Shown here in pieces: positions 13,722 through 20,882 of a DNA stretch of 21,908 nt (within the stretch, counting starts at the first letter, position 1; every line of letters begins with the position of its first letter). The notes beneath the pieces were generated by a model. The model saw only the letters and a list, made by a program, of their open reading frames with translations, was not told where the DNA came from and ran no database searches. The translations under genes and the position numbers were made by a program. Location: the NCBI GenBank assembly GCA_025450405.1, contig JANWHL010000138.1, positions 1 to 21,908 on the forward strand, read 5' to 3'. Origin of the DNA: Ktedonobacterales bacterium. Its GTDB lineage: Bacteria > Chloroflexota > Ktedonobacteria > Ktedonobacterales > JADMIN01.

Positions 13722-14483
13722 CTAGATCCAACCGAGGAGGGGATAGGCATACGGACGGCCATGGAAGGTCTGGACGGCGGCGTAGATGGCCAGCACGATG
13801 CTGACGATGCCCAGGGCGGCGACGATGAGCAGGCCGAAGAAGAACACGAAGGCCCCGGCCCCGAGGCCACGAGCGTCCCCGGCGAAGGCGCCGCCCGCCG
13901 CCAGCGCGATGGTCACGGCGAAGAAGACGGCGGCCGCCAGCGCCGACAGCACGCCAATCGCGAGGTGGAAGAAGAAGGCCTGCTTTGCCTGGTGGGAGGC
14001 GTAGGGCGCGGTGCGCTCTGCCGCCAGCCAGATGATCAGCGGAAGAAGCAGTGGGGCAAAGAACACGCTGAGGTGCGCGACGCCCGCCAGCACGCTCTCG
14101 CTGCTGAAGGGGGCCGGCGGTCCACCAATTGCGGCGCCGTAAGCGACCGGCTGCGCCCGGAGATCCGGGCGCATCGTGTAGATAGCGTCCAGCGCACGCT
14201 GGACATCGGGCGGGTCGGCGGGCACATAGGTGACCCAGATGCCGTCGCGGCCGCGCAGCCCGATGCTGGGTACCGGAACCCCGGCCGCGCCGGGCGCGCC
14301 GCCCGGCGCGGCCCCAGTCAGCTCGCGCAGCGGATAGGTCCGCGTGGCGCCGGACTCGGCCGCGACCACGCGATCGGCCCACACCTCCAGATCGCCGCCG
14401 CCCCGCAGCGCGATCCGCACGAGCGGCGCGCCGCTGGCGGACATCGCGCTGGTCCCGCCGGCCTGTGACGCGTCAGGTGACAT
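13722..14483 (-). CDS. DUF4870-like (Tic20-type) membrane protein with an N-terminal soluble domain
   Basis: 253 aa from an ATG with GGAGGGAAGG upstream. Residues 20-110 look like a soluble beta-rich domain (LVRIALRGGGDLEVWADRVV, IGLRGRDGIWVTYV, VQRALDAIY). After a linker come three membrane segments at about 131-154, 168-197 and 209-238. Between the first two is ERTAPYASHQAKQAFFFHL (156-173), the DUF4870 signature of a polar 'S..A.QA..' turn before an aromatic helix. The C-terminus AVQTFHGRPYAYPLLGWI is also typical (..A..G....YP). The biochemical role of the family is not known. The soluble front domain is an unusual addition. It lies 96 bp after the acyl-CoA dehydrogenase on the same strand. 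Confidence 0.78.
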   Translation of the reverse strand: MSPDASQAGGTSAMSASGAPLVRIALRGGGDLEVWADRVVAAESGATRTYPLRELTGAAPGGAPGAAGVPVPSIGLRGRDGIWVTYVPADPPDVQRALDAIYTMRPDLRAQPVAYGAAIGGPPAPFSSESVLAGVAHLSVFFAPLLLPLIIWLAAERTAPYASHQAKQAFFFHLAIGVLSALAAAVFFAVTIALAAGGAFAGDARGLGAGAFVFFFGLLIVAALGIVSIVLAIYAAVQTFHGRPYAYPLLGWI

Positions 14484-14579
14484 GCTCGGCCTTCCCTCCG
14501 CTCGCGCTTCAACGCCCCACCGCTTCGGGGCGACCTCCACTGATGCATACGAGCACACGGCGCCTGGGTTGGAGGACTA

Positions 14580-15728
14580 TCAGCTCTGGCGCTTCTGGAG
14601 ATTGCGGGCGATGACAATGCGCTGGATCTGGTTGGTGCCTTCGTAGATCTGGGTGATCTTGGCGTCGCGCATCATGCGCTCGACCGGGAACTCCTTCATG
14701 TACCCGTAGCCGCCCAGGACCTGGATGGCGTCGTTGGTGACGTCGATTGCGGTGTCGGAGGCAAAGGTCTTGGCGATGGCGGAGTAGTGGCCGAAGTCCG
14801 GCGCGCCCTGGTCGATCATCTCGCCGGCATGATAGACGAGCTGGCGCGCGGCCTCGGTCTGGATCTCCATGTCGGCCAGCATGAACTGGATGCCCTGGTT
14901 GTCGCCGATGGGCCGCTTGAACTGGACGCGTTGCTTCGAGTAGGCCACGGCGAAGTCGAGCGCGCCCTGGGCGATGCCGAGCGCCTGCGCCGCGATACCG
15001 GGGCGGGTGCGGTCGAGTGTGGACATGGCGATCTTGAAGCCGTCGCCATCCTTGCCCAGGCGGTTCGCGACCGGGACGTGGCAGTCCTCGAAGACCAGCT
15101 CGCCGGTCTGGGAGCCGCGGATGCCCATTTTGTTCTCGACCTTGCCGAGGTGGAAGCCGGGCGTGCCGTCCTCGACGACAAACGCGGTGATGCCGCGCAC
15201 ACCGGCGTTGGGGTCGGTGATGGCGAAGACGGTGTTGACGTGGGCGATGCCGGCGTTGGTGATGAAGTGCTTGAGGCCGTTCAGCACGTAATGATCGCCA
15301 TCGCGTACGGCGCGGGTGCGCATGGCGGCGGCGTCGGAACCGGAGCCGGGTTCGGTGAGCGCGTAGGCGGCGAGCCACTCGCCGGTGGCGAGCCGGGGGA
15401 TCCACTGGCGCTTCTGGTCATCGGTGCCGGCGAGCAGGATCGGCAGGGCGCCGAGTTGCTGGACGCAGAGGATCAGCGACGTGGTGGCGCAGGCCCGAGC
15501 CAACTCCTCGATGACCATCAGAATGGTCACCTCGCTGGAGCCCAGGCCGCCATACTCCTCGGGGAAGGGCATGGCCAGGATGTCCTGCTGGGCCAGCAGG
15601 TCCTTGATGTCCCAGGGAAACTCGCCGGTAGCATCCACCTCGGCGGCGCGCGGGGCCACGCGCTCGCGCACGAGGTCGCGCACCATGTCGATCAGCATTT
15701 TCTCTTCGGCGCCGAGCTGTACGGCCAT
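14580..15728 (-). CDS. Acyl-CoA dehydrogenase
   Basis: 382 aa, the standard length of short/medium-chain acyl-CoA dehydrogenases, from an ATG with AAAGGAG upstream. The enzyme oxidises acyl-CoA to trans-2-enoyl-CoA with FAD, passing electrons to ETF. Both family signatures are present: YALTEPGSGSDAA, and QVLGGYGYMKEFPVERMMRD near 330-350. The catalytic base is Glu363 in IYEGTNQIQR, the position used by short/medium-chain and butyryl-CoA enzymes. Other marks are FPEEYGGLG, KHFITNAG and KMGIRGSQTGEL. No ETF or thiolase is next to it, so it may work in fatty-acid or branched-chain acid breakdown; the substrate is not determined. It has a strong own promoter at 15861-15890, divergent from nusA. 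Confidence 0.95.
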   Translation of the reverse strand: MAVQLGAEEKMLIDMVRDLVRERVAPRAAEVDATGEFPWDIKDLLAQQDILAMPFPEEYGGLGSSEVTILMVIEELARACATTSLILCVQQLGALPILLAGTDDQKRQWIPRLATGEWLAAYALTEPGSGSDAAAMRTRAVRDGDHYVLNGLKHFITNAGIAHVNTVFAITDPNAGVRGITAFVVEDGTPGFHLGKVENKMGIRGSQTGELVFEDCHVPVANRLGKDGDGFKIAMSTLDRTRPGIAAQALGIAQGALDFAVAYSKQRVQFKRPIGDNQGIQFMLADMEIQTEAARQLVYHAGEMIDQGAPDFGHYSAIAKTFASDTAIDVTNDAIQVLGGYGYMKEFPVERMMRDAKITQIYEGTNQIQRIVIARNLQKRQS

Positions 15729-15860
15729 CTCCCACGCTCCTTTGCGTTCGCTCGCGCGTTCGCCCTCATGGACTTGCGCTCGGGCCCGTCGGCTGACCAT
15801 CCTCATCACGTCCACGAGGATCGACGTCGCCCGGCATCCGCTGGTCGTGACACTCGCTGG

Positions 15861-15890
15861 ATTATACGTGCCCTCGGCGAAGGGCGTCAA
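15861..15890 (-). promoter_or_regulatory. Strong sigma70 promoter of the acyl-CoA dehydrogenase gene
   Basis: On the minus strand TTGACG, an 18-base spacer, then a perfect TATAAT (15866-15861). This implies a leader of about 125 nt before the ATG at 15728. Confidence 0.75.
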
Positions 15891-15939
15891 TCCCAGGCGG
15901 AGAGCGGCGTGGAACCCCGCAGCTGGCGGGCGGCGCGGC

Positions 15940-15968
15940 TTGCGATTGGCGTACACAAGTGATATACT
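15940..15968 (+). promoter_or_regulatory. Promoter of the nusA operon
   Basis: TTGCGA (15940-15945), a 17-base spacer, and TATACT (15963-15968) preceded by TGA, i.e. also an extended -10. The -35 box lies 50 bp from that of the divergent dehydrogenase promoter. A leader of about 175 nt precedes nusA. Confidence 0.75.
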
Positions 15969-15996
15969 GCGGTCGAACCGAGAAGGATACCAACGA

Positions 15997-16024
15997 GAAG
16001 TGGGCACCCCCCACTTCTTTCTTT
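15997..16024 (+). terminator. Terminator-like attenuator in the nusA leader
   Basis: GAAGTGGG (15997-16004), a 5-nt loop, and CCCACTTC (16010-16017) form a perfect 8-bp stem followed by TTTCTTT. It lies only about 22 nt after the predicted transcript start and well before nusA (16151), so it would end most transcripts early unless read through. The remaining leader (16025-16150) shows no gene. Confidence 0.55.
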
Positions 16025-16150
16025 GCTGGGGATATCGCGCCGGGCAGTGTGCCGGTGCGCGCCTTCGCGGCGGCATGCTTGCGGGCGCCTCGCGCGCCGC
16101 GGGTGGGGATAGCGGACGGGGACACCCACGAGATCCTCGGGAGGGGGAAC

Positions 16151-17350
16151 ATGAAGACCGAGTTTCAAGCCGCCATCGCCCAGCTCATCCACGAAAAGGG
16201 TCTGCCGCAAGACGTGGTGATGGAGGCCGTGGCCAACGCCCTGCTTTCCGCCTTTCGCAAGACCAACGGCGGCGGCGAGAACGTGCGCATCGAGGTGGTG
16301 GAGAGCGGCGATGTCCGTGTGTGGGCCACCAAACGGGTGGTGACGCAGGTGACCAACCCTACCGAGGAGATCTCGCTGGGCGAGGCGCAGTTGATCGACC
16401 CGCACGCCGCCCTGGGCCAGCACATGGAAGTGGACTCGCCGCAGATCTTCAACCGCATCCCCGCCCAGACCGCCAAGCAGGTGATTCTGCAGCGTATCCG
16501 CGAGGCCGAGCAGGATCACCTCTTCGAATCCAACAAGGCGATGCTCGAAGAGCTGGTCTTCGGCACGGTTGTGCGCCGGGATGAGCGCGATCGTGACGCC
16601 TGGGTGCTGGACCTGGATCGCGGGAAGATCGAGGGAGTGCTTCCGCCCACCGAACAGGTGCGCGGCGAGCGGCTGCACGAGAAGCAGGGGCTGCGCATCT
16701 ACGTGTACGACTTGCGACGCGGCGGCGGCCGTGGCGTGCAGGCGCTGGTGTCGCGCACGCACCGCAACATCGTGAAGCGGCTCTTTGAGCTAGAAGTGCC
16801 CGAGATCTATGACGGCACGGTCGAGATCAAGGCGATCGCGCGCGAGCCGGGCAGCCGGTCCAAGGTGGCCGTGTGGGCGCGCCAGGACAATGTGGATCCG
16901 ATCGGCGCCTGCGTCGGTGTGCGCGGCACGCGCATCAACAACATCGTCGGCGAGCTGCGCGGCGAAAAGATCGACATCATCTTATGGAGCCCAGACCAGG
17001 CGGAGTTCGTCGCCAACGCGCTCAGCCCGGTCAAGCCGCTGCATGTGGAGCTGCGGGAATCCGACCACACCGCACTCGTGACCGTCCCCGAGCGACAGCT
17101 CTCCCTGGCGATCGGCAAGGAGGGGCAGAACGCGCGGCTGGCCGCGCGGCTGACTGGCTGGCGCGTGGATGTGGTCCGACCCCCGGAAAAGCCCGCCGAA
17201 GGCGAGCCCGCGGCGACGGATACCCTGACCGCCAGCCCAAGCGCCGGGTCGACAGAGACGCCCGTAGACCGGGTGGATGAGGTGTCGGCGGATGCGGCAC
17301 CGCTCACGCCGTCGAGTGACCACGAGCAGGCGGCGGTTCACGACCGGTAG
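16151..17350 (+). CDS. nusA: Transcription termination/antitermination factor NusA
   Basis: 399 aa from an ATG after GGGAGGGGGAAC. NusA binds RNA polymerase and nascent RNA, and modulates pausing, intrinsic termination and antitermination. Domain order: N-terminal polymerase-binding domain (1 to about 130, with VDSPQIFNRIPAQTAKQVIL), S1 (about 134-203, LVFGTVVRRDE to QALVSRTH), KH1 (about 217-285, with AREPGSRSKVAVWA, DPIGACVGVRGTRINNI and GEKIDIILWS) and KH2 (about 295-342, LAIGKEGQNARLAARLTGW). A Pro/Glu/Ala/Thr-rich tail of about 55 residues ends the protein; it does not look like the E. coli acidic repeats. rimP, often directly upstream, is absent: the upstream neighbour is a divergent acyl-CoA dehydrogenase gene. 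Followed after 309 bp by ylxR. Confidence 0.97.
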   Translation: MKTEFQAAIAQLIHEKGLPQDVVMEAVANALLSAFRKTNGGGENVRIEVVESGDVRVWATKRVVTQVTNPTEEISLGEAQLIDPHAALGQHMEVDSPQIFNRIPAQTAKQVILQRIREAEQDHLFESNKAMLEELVFGTVVRRDERDRDAWVLDLDRGKIEGVLPPTEQVRGERLHEKQGLRIYVYDLRRGGGRGVQALVSRTHRNIVKRLFELEVPEIYDGTVEIKAIAREPGSRSKVAVWARQDNVDPIGACVGVRGTRINNIVGELRGEKIDIILWSPDQAEFVANALSPVKPLHVELRESDHTALVTVPERQLSLAIGKEGQNARLAARLTGWRVDVVRPPEKPAEGEPAATDTLTASPSAGSTETPVDRVDEVSADAAPLTPSSDHEQAAVHDR

Positions 17351-17362
17351 GTCGGAGAGATT

Positions 17363-17450
17363 CACAATGAGGACGCAGAGGCGGGGTCCCCCAGTGGGGG
17401 CACACAGAGGGACAGAGAGGGGACGAAAAGGCCGCGGAGGACGCGGAGAG
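17363..17450. repeat. Purine-rich dispersed intergenic repeat, copy B, carrying an inserted hairpin
   Basis: Shares with copy A, in order, ACAATGAGGA, CAGAG, CACACAGAGGG, CAGAG, GGGGACGA and CCGC.GAGGACG.GGAG. Between CAGAG and CACACAGAGG it holds about 20 extra bases containing CCCCC-AGT-GGGGG (17388-17400), the same stem-loop as at 11002-11014. The rest of the nusA-ylxR gap (17451-17659) has a TTGACG near 17614 but no good -10 and no gene. Confidence 0.75.
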
Positions 17451-17659
17451 AGCGACGAGAGACTGGAATTGACCACAAAGTCGTCGTTCTCGTTACGACG
17501 CGCACGCCAATGAAAATGGCCGCCCACGCTCACGGCGCTCGCTAAGCCAGGAGAGCGAATTTCATAAGAACGACACAGATGATTTAGCGTAGGTATTGAC
17601 GGATCGCGTGGCGGGTGAAAACAGACCGGATATGGGGACGCGACGAGGAGGAGGGCGGT

Positions 17660-18073
17660 ATGCCTGGTGACGGACCGAAGGCGGCGCCGACGCGCAAGCC
17701 GCGCCGACCGCCGCGCCCACGGCACGTTCCCCAACGCACTTGCGTTGGCTGCCGCCAGAATCGGCCCAAGCGCGAGCTGGTGCGGGTGGTGCGGACGCCG
17801 GAGGGGCATGTGGAGGTGGACCCGACGGGCAAGAAGTCGGGACGCGGCGCCTATCTCTGCGCGCGCCGGTCGTGCTGGGACCTTGGCCTCAACAAGGGAC
17901 ATCTCGAGCACGTGCTGAAAACCACCATCTCGCCCGAGGACCGCGCCGGCCTCGAGGCGTTCGTGGCGACGCTGCCAGCCGAACCGGAACCGCCAGCGGC
18001 GCGGGCGGGCACGCGGCGTCCGAAGGTCAGCGCGAAGTCAGCGGGCGAGGGGTCAGGAGCATCCGGCGCTTGA
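17660..18073 (+). CDS. ylxR: YlxR family RNA-binding protein
   Basis: 137 aa from an ATG after GGAGGAGGGCGGT; the frame is open a little further up but without a better start. YlxR proteins sit between nusA and infB in many bacteria; a Bacillus member has been reported to act as an RNase P RNA-binding modulator, so a role in RNA metabolism is likely. The signature RTCVGCRQNRPKRELVRVVR (26-45) with Cys28 and Cys31, then VDPTGKKSGRGAYLCARRSCW (53-73) with Cys67 and Cys72, is complete. An Arg/Pro-rich basic leader (1-25) and a low-complexity tail (about 105-137) flank the roughly 80-residue core. The stop codon lies inside the -35 box of the next promoter. No ylxQ/L7Ae gene follows. Confidence 0.95.
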   Translation: MPGDGPKAAPTRKPRRPPRPRHVPQRTCVGCRQNRPKRELVRVVRTPEGHVEVDPTGKKSGRGAYLCARRSCWDLGLNKGHLEHVLKTTISPEDRAGLEAFVATLPAEPEPPAARAGTRRPKVSAKSAGEGSGASGA

Positions 18074-18099
18074 CAGACGCCCTGGCCATGCGCTACTCT
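18070..18099 (+). promoter_or_regulatory. Promoter overlapping the ylxR stop, reading into the infB leader
   Basis: A perfect TTGACA (18070-18075) shares its TGA with the ylxR stop codon; an 18-base spacer is followed by TACTCT (18094-18099). Transcription would begin near 18106, about 480 nt before infB. Confidence 0.6.
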
Positions 18100-18158
18100 T
18101 ACTAGGTTGACGTGTACGTAAGCGCCGCGGCCGGGTATCCACGCCGTGGCCACGCGTG

Positions 18159-18293
18159 ATGGCTCTTGGTAGGGCCAAAGCGTTCAGCCGCGGCGTCCTC
18201 GCGGCGCGCGTCAACCGCGACACTGGTAACTTCCGTTCCCCCGAGCAGCAGACCCCGACATGGGGCGGTGAGAGCATGGCTATGTGCGCTTAA
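18159..18293 (+). CDS. Possible 44-codon small ORF inside the ylxR-infB RNA
   Basis: Begins MALGRAKAFSRGVLAARVNR and ends ESMAMCA. The middle codons mostly end in G or C as in neighbouring genes, but the ORF lacks a Shine-Dalgarno sequence and resembles nothing I recognise. It could be a leader peptide or chance. Confidence 0.12.
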   Translation: MALGRAKAFSRGVLAARVNRDTGNFRSPEQQTPTWGGESMAMCA

Positions 18294-18374
18294 CCAGGAC
18301 ACACTCGCGCGCGTCACACCGTCGCGCGCGAGTGTGACGAACACTGGCCCGCGGCACCAGGCACGCGCCATGTT

Positions 18375-18416
18375 GGGCTGGCTGCTTTCCTCTGGAGAGC
18401 GCCAGTCCTTTTGTTT
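18375..18416 (+). terminator. Strong intrinsic terminator upstream of infB
   Basis: GGGCTGGC (18375-18382) pairs with GCCAGTCC (18401-18408) and GCTTTCC (18384-18390) with GGAGAGC (18394-18400). Together they make a 15-bp stem with one bulged base, two G-U pairs and a 3-nt loop, followed by TTTTGTTTG. It lies about 180 nt before infB, so full infB expression from the upstream promoter needs readthrough. Confidence 0.7.
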
Positions 18417-18477
18417 GTGGTTGGTCATGTCTCCAGATGTAATGCGTTCACCGTTTACGTACATTCCCGGCCAGCGC

Positions 18478-18506
18478 GGCGTGCGGGCTTTCTAGAGCCG
18501 CACGCC
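18478..18506 (+). other. Further hairpin in the infB leader
   Basis: GGCGTGCGG (18478-18486) and CCGCACGCC (18498-18506) form a perfect 9-bp stem with an 11-nt loop, lying after the terminator and about 85 nt before the infB start. No U-tract. A weak promoter (TTGTGG-17-TGTAAT, about 18416-18444) just after the terminator could give infB a second start. Confidence 0.45.
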
Positions 18507-18589
18507 TCAACCCCGCGGCCCAAGCAGACGCACCGAACATACGCGCCGAAAGGGCGCACCCCGGTCGCTCGCCGGGTGAGGAGGTCCCC

Positions 18590-20830
18590 ATGCCAGAAGA
18601 CACCACGCCGCGCAGCGCCAGCGGAACCAGCGGCTCGAGCTCCGACCGATCGCGCTCGGCCACGCCACCATCGCCCGCTCCAGCCAATCCCGCCACGCCG
18701 GCCGCTCCACGCCAGCCGGTGGCGCCGCGACCGCCCGTGGCGCCGCGGACGCCGGTGGGCTACGGCAATCCACGCCCGGCCGGCGGCCCGGGTGGTGGTG
18801 GTGGGCGTCCCACGCCTGGTGCTGGCGGCCGGCCCGGATTTCGCCCCGGAGGGGCGCCGGCGGGCCGGCCCGGCGCTCCCGGTGCGCGGCCGGGCGCACC
18901 GGGAGCGCGTCCAGGTGGAGGGCCGGGTGGTCGCCCCGGTGGTGGTCCGGGCGGTCGGCCGGGCGGCCGGTCTGGTGGTCGCGGACCGCGAGGGCGCGCC
19001 GGCGGCCAGAACGGCCATGCGGCGCCGGGCGGGCTCAACGCGCCACGCGCGCCTGTGCTCGCCAAGCCGACGGGACCGGTAGCGATCCCCAACCAGTTGA
19101 TGGTGAAGGACCTCGCCGACCTGCTGGGTGCGTCGGTCAACGCGGTCATCCGCGAGCTCATTGGCGTCGGCACGTTTGCCAGCATCAACGATGTGGTGGG
19201 CTACGATCCCGCCTCCAAAGTGGCGGCCAAGCTCGGCTTCGAGCCGGAGGAAGCCGCGGCCCCAGCGCCGGCCCCAGCAGTGGCGTCGCGGCGCGACGCC
19301 GACCAGATCGGTTCGGCGGCCCACGTGGAGGACGCCCACCGGGTTACCCGCCCACCGGTCATTACCGTGATGGGCCACGTGGACCACGGCAAGACGTCGC
19401 TGCTGGACGCCATTCGCAACACGCGGGTGGCGGCCGGTGAGGCGGGTGGCATCACGCAGCACATCGGGGCGTATCAAGTTGAAGTCCATGGCCGGAAAAT
19501 CACGTTCCTGGACACGCCAGGCCACGAGGCGTTCACGGCCATGCGCGCGCGCGGTGCACAGGTGACCGACATCGCCGTGATCGTGGTGGCCGCCGACGAC
19601 GGCGTGATGCCGCAAACGCGCGAGGCCATTGACCACGCCCGCGCGGCCGGGGTGCCGCTCGTCGTCGCCATCAACAAGATCGACAGACCAGGTGCCAATC
19701 CCGACCATGTGAAGCAGCAGCTCGCCGAGAACGATGTCGTGATCGAGGAGTACGGCGGCGACGTGGTCGCGGTTCCGGTCTCGGCCAAGCGCGGCACCGG
19801 CATCGAGGATCTGCTCGAGGTGCTGTTGCTGGTGGCGGACGTCCAGGACTTCAAGTCGAACCCGGATGGCGCGACGCGCGGCGTAATCATCGAGGCGCGG
19901 ATGGAGAAGTCGAGCGGGGCCACGGCGACGGCGCTGGTGCAGGAAGGCACGCTCAAGGTCGGCGACACCATCGTGGCCGGCGCGCGCTTCGGCAAGGTGC
20001 GCGCGATGTTCGACGATACGGGTAAGCGCATCAAGCGCGCCGGGCCGGCGACGCCGGTGAGCATCCTCGGCCTGCCAGAAGTGCCCGCCGCGGGCGACCG
20101 TTTTGAGGTGGTGGAAGACGACAAGGAGGCGCGGGGGATTGTACACCAGCGCCAGAGCGAGGACTACGACGCGGCCCACGCCAGCATCTCGCTGGACACG
20201 CTCTACACGGCCATGCGCGAGGGCAAGGTCAAGGAGCTGAACCTGCTGGTGAAGGCGGATGTCCAGGGCTCGGCGGAGGCCATCAAGCACGCGCTTTCGC
20301 AGCTCAACACCGACGCGCTCCGGGTCCGCTTGATCCGCGATGGCGTGGGTGATGTGAGCGAGACCGACGTGGACCTCGCGGCGGCCTCAGGGGCGATCAT
20401 CATCGCGTTCAATGTTAAGGTGGACTCGGCCGCGCAGCGCGTGGCCGGCGCCAACGGTGTGGACATCCGCTCGTACGAGGTCATCTACAAACTGGTGGAC
20501 GACATCGACGCGGCCCTCAAGGGGCTGCTGGAGCCGGTCTACAAGGAGCAGGTGGACGGCCATGCCGAGGTGATGCAGCTCTTCAAGGCCGGGCGGACGA
20601 CGATCATCGGCGGCAGTCGCGTGACCGACGGCAAGATCCCGCGGTCGGATCAGGTGCGCGTCCAGCGTGGCGGGAAGACGGTTTGGTCCGGCGCCATCGC
20701 CTCGCTGCGGCGCGGCAAGGAGGATGTGCGCGAGGTGGCCCAGGGCTTTGAGTGCGGTATCGTGCTCGACGGGTTCACCGAGCTGGAAGAGGGTGACATC
20801 ATCGAGGCGTTCAGCAAGGTGCGGGTGTAG
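18590..20830 (+). CDS. infB: Translation initiation factor IF-2
   Basis: 746 aa from an ATG after GAGGAGGTCCCC. IF-2 is the GTPase that places initiator fMet-tRNA on the 30S subunit and promotes subunit joining. Residues 1 to about 160 are Pro/Ala then Gly/Pro/Arg-rich, with many RPGG/RPGA units at 82-135, followed by the IF2-N domain (about 164-220, VAIPNQLMVKDLADLLGAS). G domain: G1 GHVDHGKT (262-269), GGITQHIGAY, G3 DTPGHE (308-313), G4 NKID (362-365), G5 SAK (398-400). Domains II-IV follow, with LLVKADVQGSAEAI, GVGDVSETDV and the fMet-tRNA-binding C2 end GRTTIIGGSRVTDGKIPR and FECGIVLDGF. The protein is complete. The leader region suggests regulated expression separate from nusA-ylxR. Confidence 0.98.
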   Translation: MPEDTTPRSASGTSGSSSDRSRSATPPSPAPANPATPAAPRQPVAPRPPVAPRTPVGYGNPRPAGGPGGGGGRPTPGAGGRPGFRPGGAPAGRPGAPGARPGAPGARPGGGPGGRPGGGPGGRPGGRSGGRGPRGRAGGQNGHAAPGGLNAPRAPVLAKPTGPVAIPNQLMVKDLADLLGASVNAVIRELIGVGTFASINDVVGYDPASKVAAKLGFEPEEAAAPAPAPAVASRRDADQIGSAAHVEDAHRVTRPPVITVMGHVDHGKTSLLDAIRNTRVAAGEAGGITQHIGAYQVEVHGRKITFLDTPGHEAFTAMRARGAQVTDIAVIVVAADDGVMPQTREAIDHARAAGVPLVVAINKIDRPGANPDHVKQQLAENDVVIEEYGGDVVAVPVSAKRGTGIEDLLEVLLLVADVQDFKSNPDGATRGVIIEARMEKSSGATATALVQEGTLKVGDTIVAGARFGKVRAMFDDTGKRIKRAGPATPVSILGLPEVPAAGDRFEVVEDDKEARGIVHQRQSEDYDAAHASISLDTLYTAMREGKVKELNLLVKADVQGSAEAIKHALSQLNTDALRVRLIRDGVGDVSETDVDLAAASGAIIIAFNVKVDSAAQRVAGANGVDIRSYEVIYKLVDDIDAALKGLLEPVYKEQVDGHAEVMQLFKAGRTTIIGGSRVTDGKIPRSDQVRVQRGGKTVWSGAIASLRRGKEDVREVAQGFECGIVLDGFTELEEGDIIEAFSKVRV

Positions 20831-20851
20831 GGAGTCCTCACCCTGTGGCCC

Positions 20852-20873
20852 CCCCGCATTGCCATGAGCGGGG
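20852..20873 (+). other. Stem-loop just after infB
   Basis: CCCCGC (20852-20857) and GCGGGG (20868-20873) form a 6-bp stem with a 10-nt loop, 22 bases after the infB stop and directly before the long palindrome. Confidence 0.4.
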
Positions 20874-20882
20874 TCCGGCCAG

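Larger units (their letters stand above)
18106..18416 (+). ncRNA. Candidate structured RNA (small RNA or attenuated infB leader)
   Basis: An approximately 310-nt stretch bounded by a promoter (18070-18099) and an intrinsic terminator (18375-18416), with several strong stems inside. These are GCCGCG/CGCGGC (18187-18205), CCCC/GGGG (18253-18265), and a perfect 14-bp stem CACACTCGCGCGCG/CGCGCGCGAGTGTG with a 9-nt loop (18300-18336). It does not match the conserved parts I know of tmRNA, RNase P RNA, SRP RNA or 6S RNA. A 44-codon reading frame (18159-18293) lies inside but has no ribosome site. It is either a stand-alone RNA or a leader whose terminator controls infB. Ends are predicted, not measured. 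Confidence 0.4.

Noticed and set aside
14787..15962. 391-codon plus-strand open frame opposite the acyl-CoA dehydrogenase
   Set aside because: Shadow of a gene with both dehydrogenase signatures; also runs across the divergent promoters.
18106..18416. Known housekeeping RNA (tmRNA, RNase P RNA, SRP RNA or 6S RNA) in the spacer
   Set aside because: None of the conserved sequence blocks I know for these RNAs is present; only generic hairpins are seen.
18102..18464. 120-codon minus-strand frame in the ylxR-infB spacer (begins MYVNGERITSG)
   Set aside because: No ribosome site, no recognised family, and it overlaps a plus-strand promoter and terminator; more likely chance.
18455..20290. 611-codon minus-strand open frame opposite infB
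   Set aside because: infB on the other strand is complete with all GTPase motifs; the reverse frame is Arg/His-rich and featureless.
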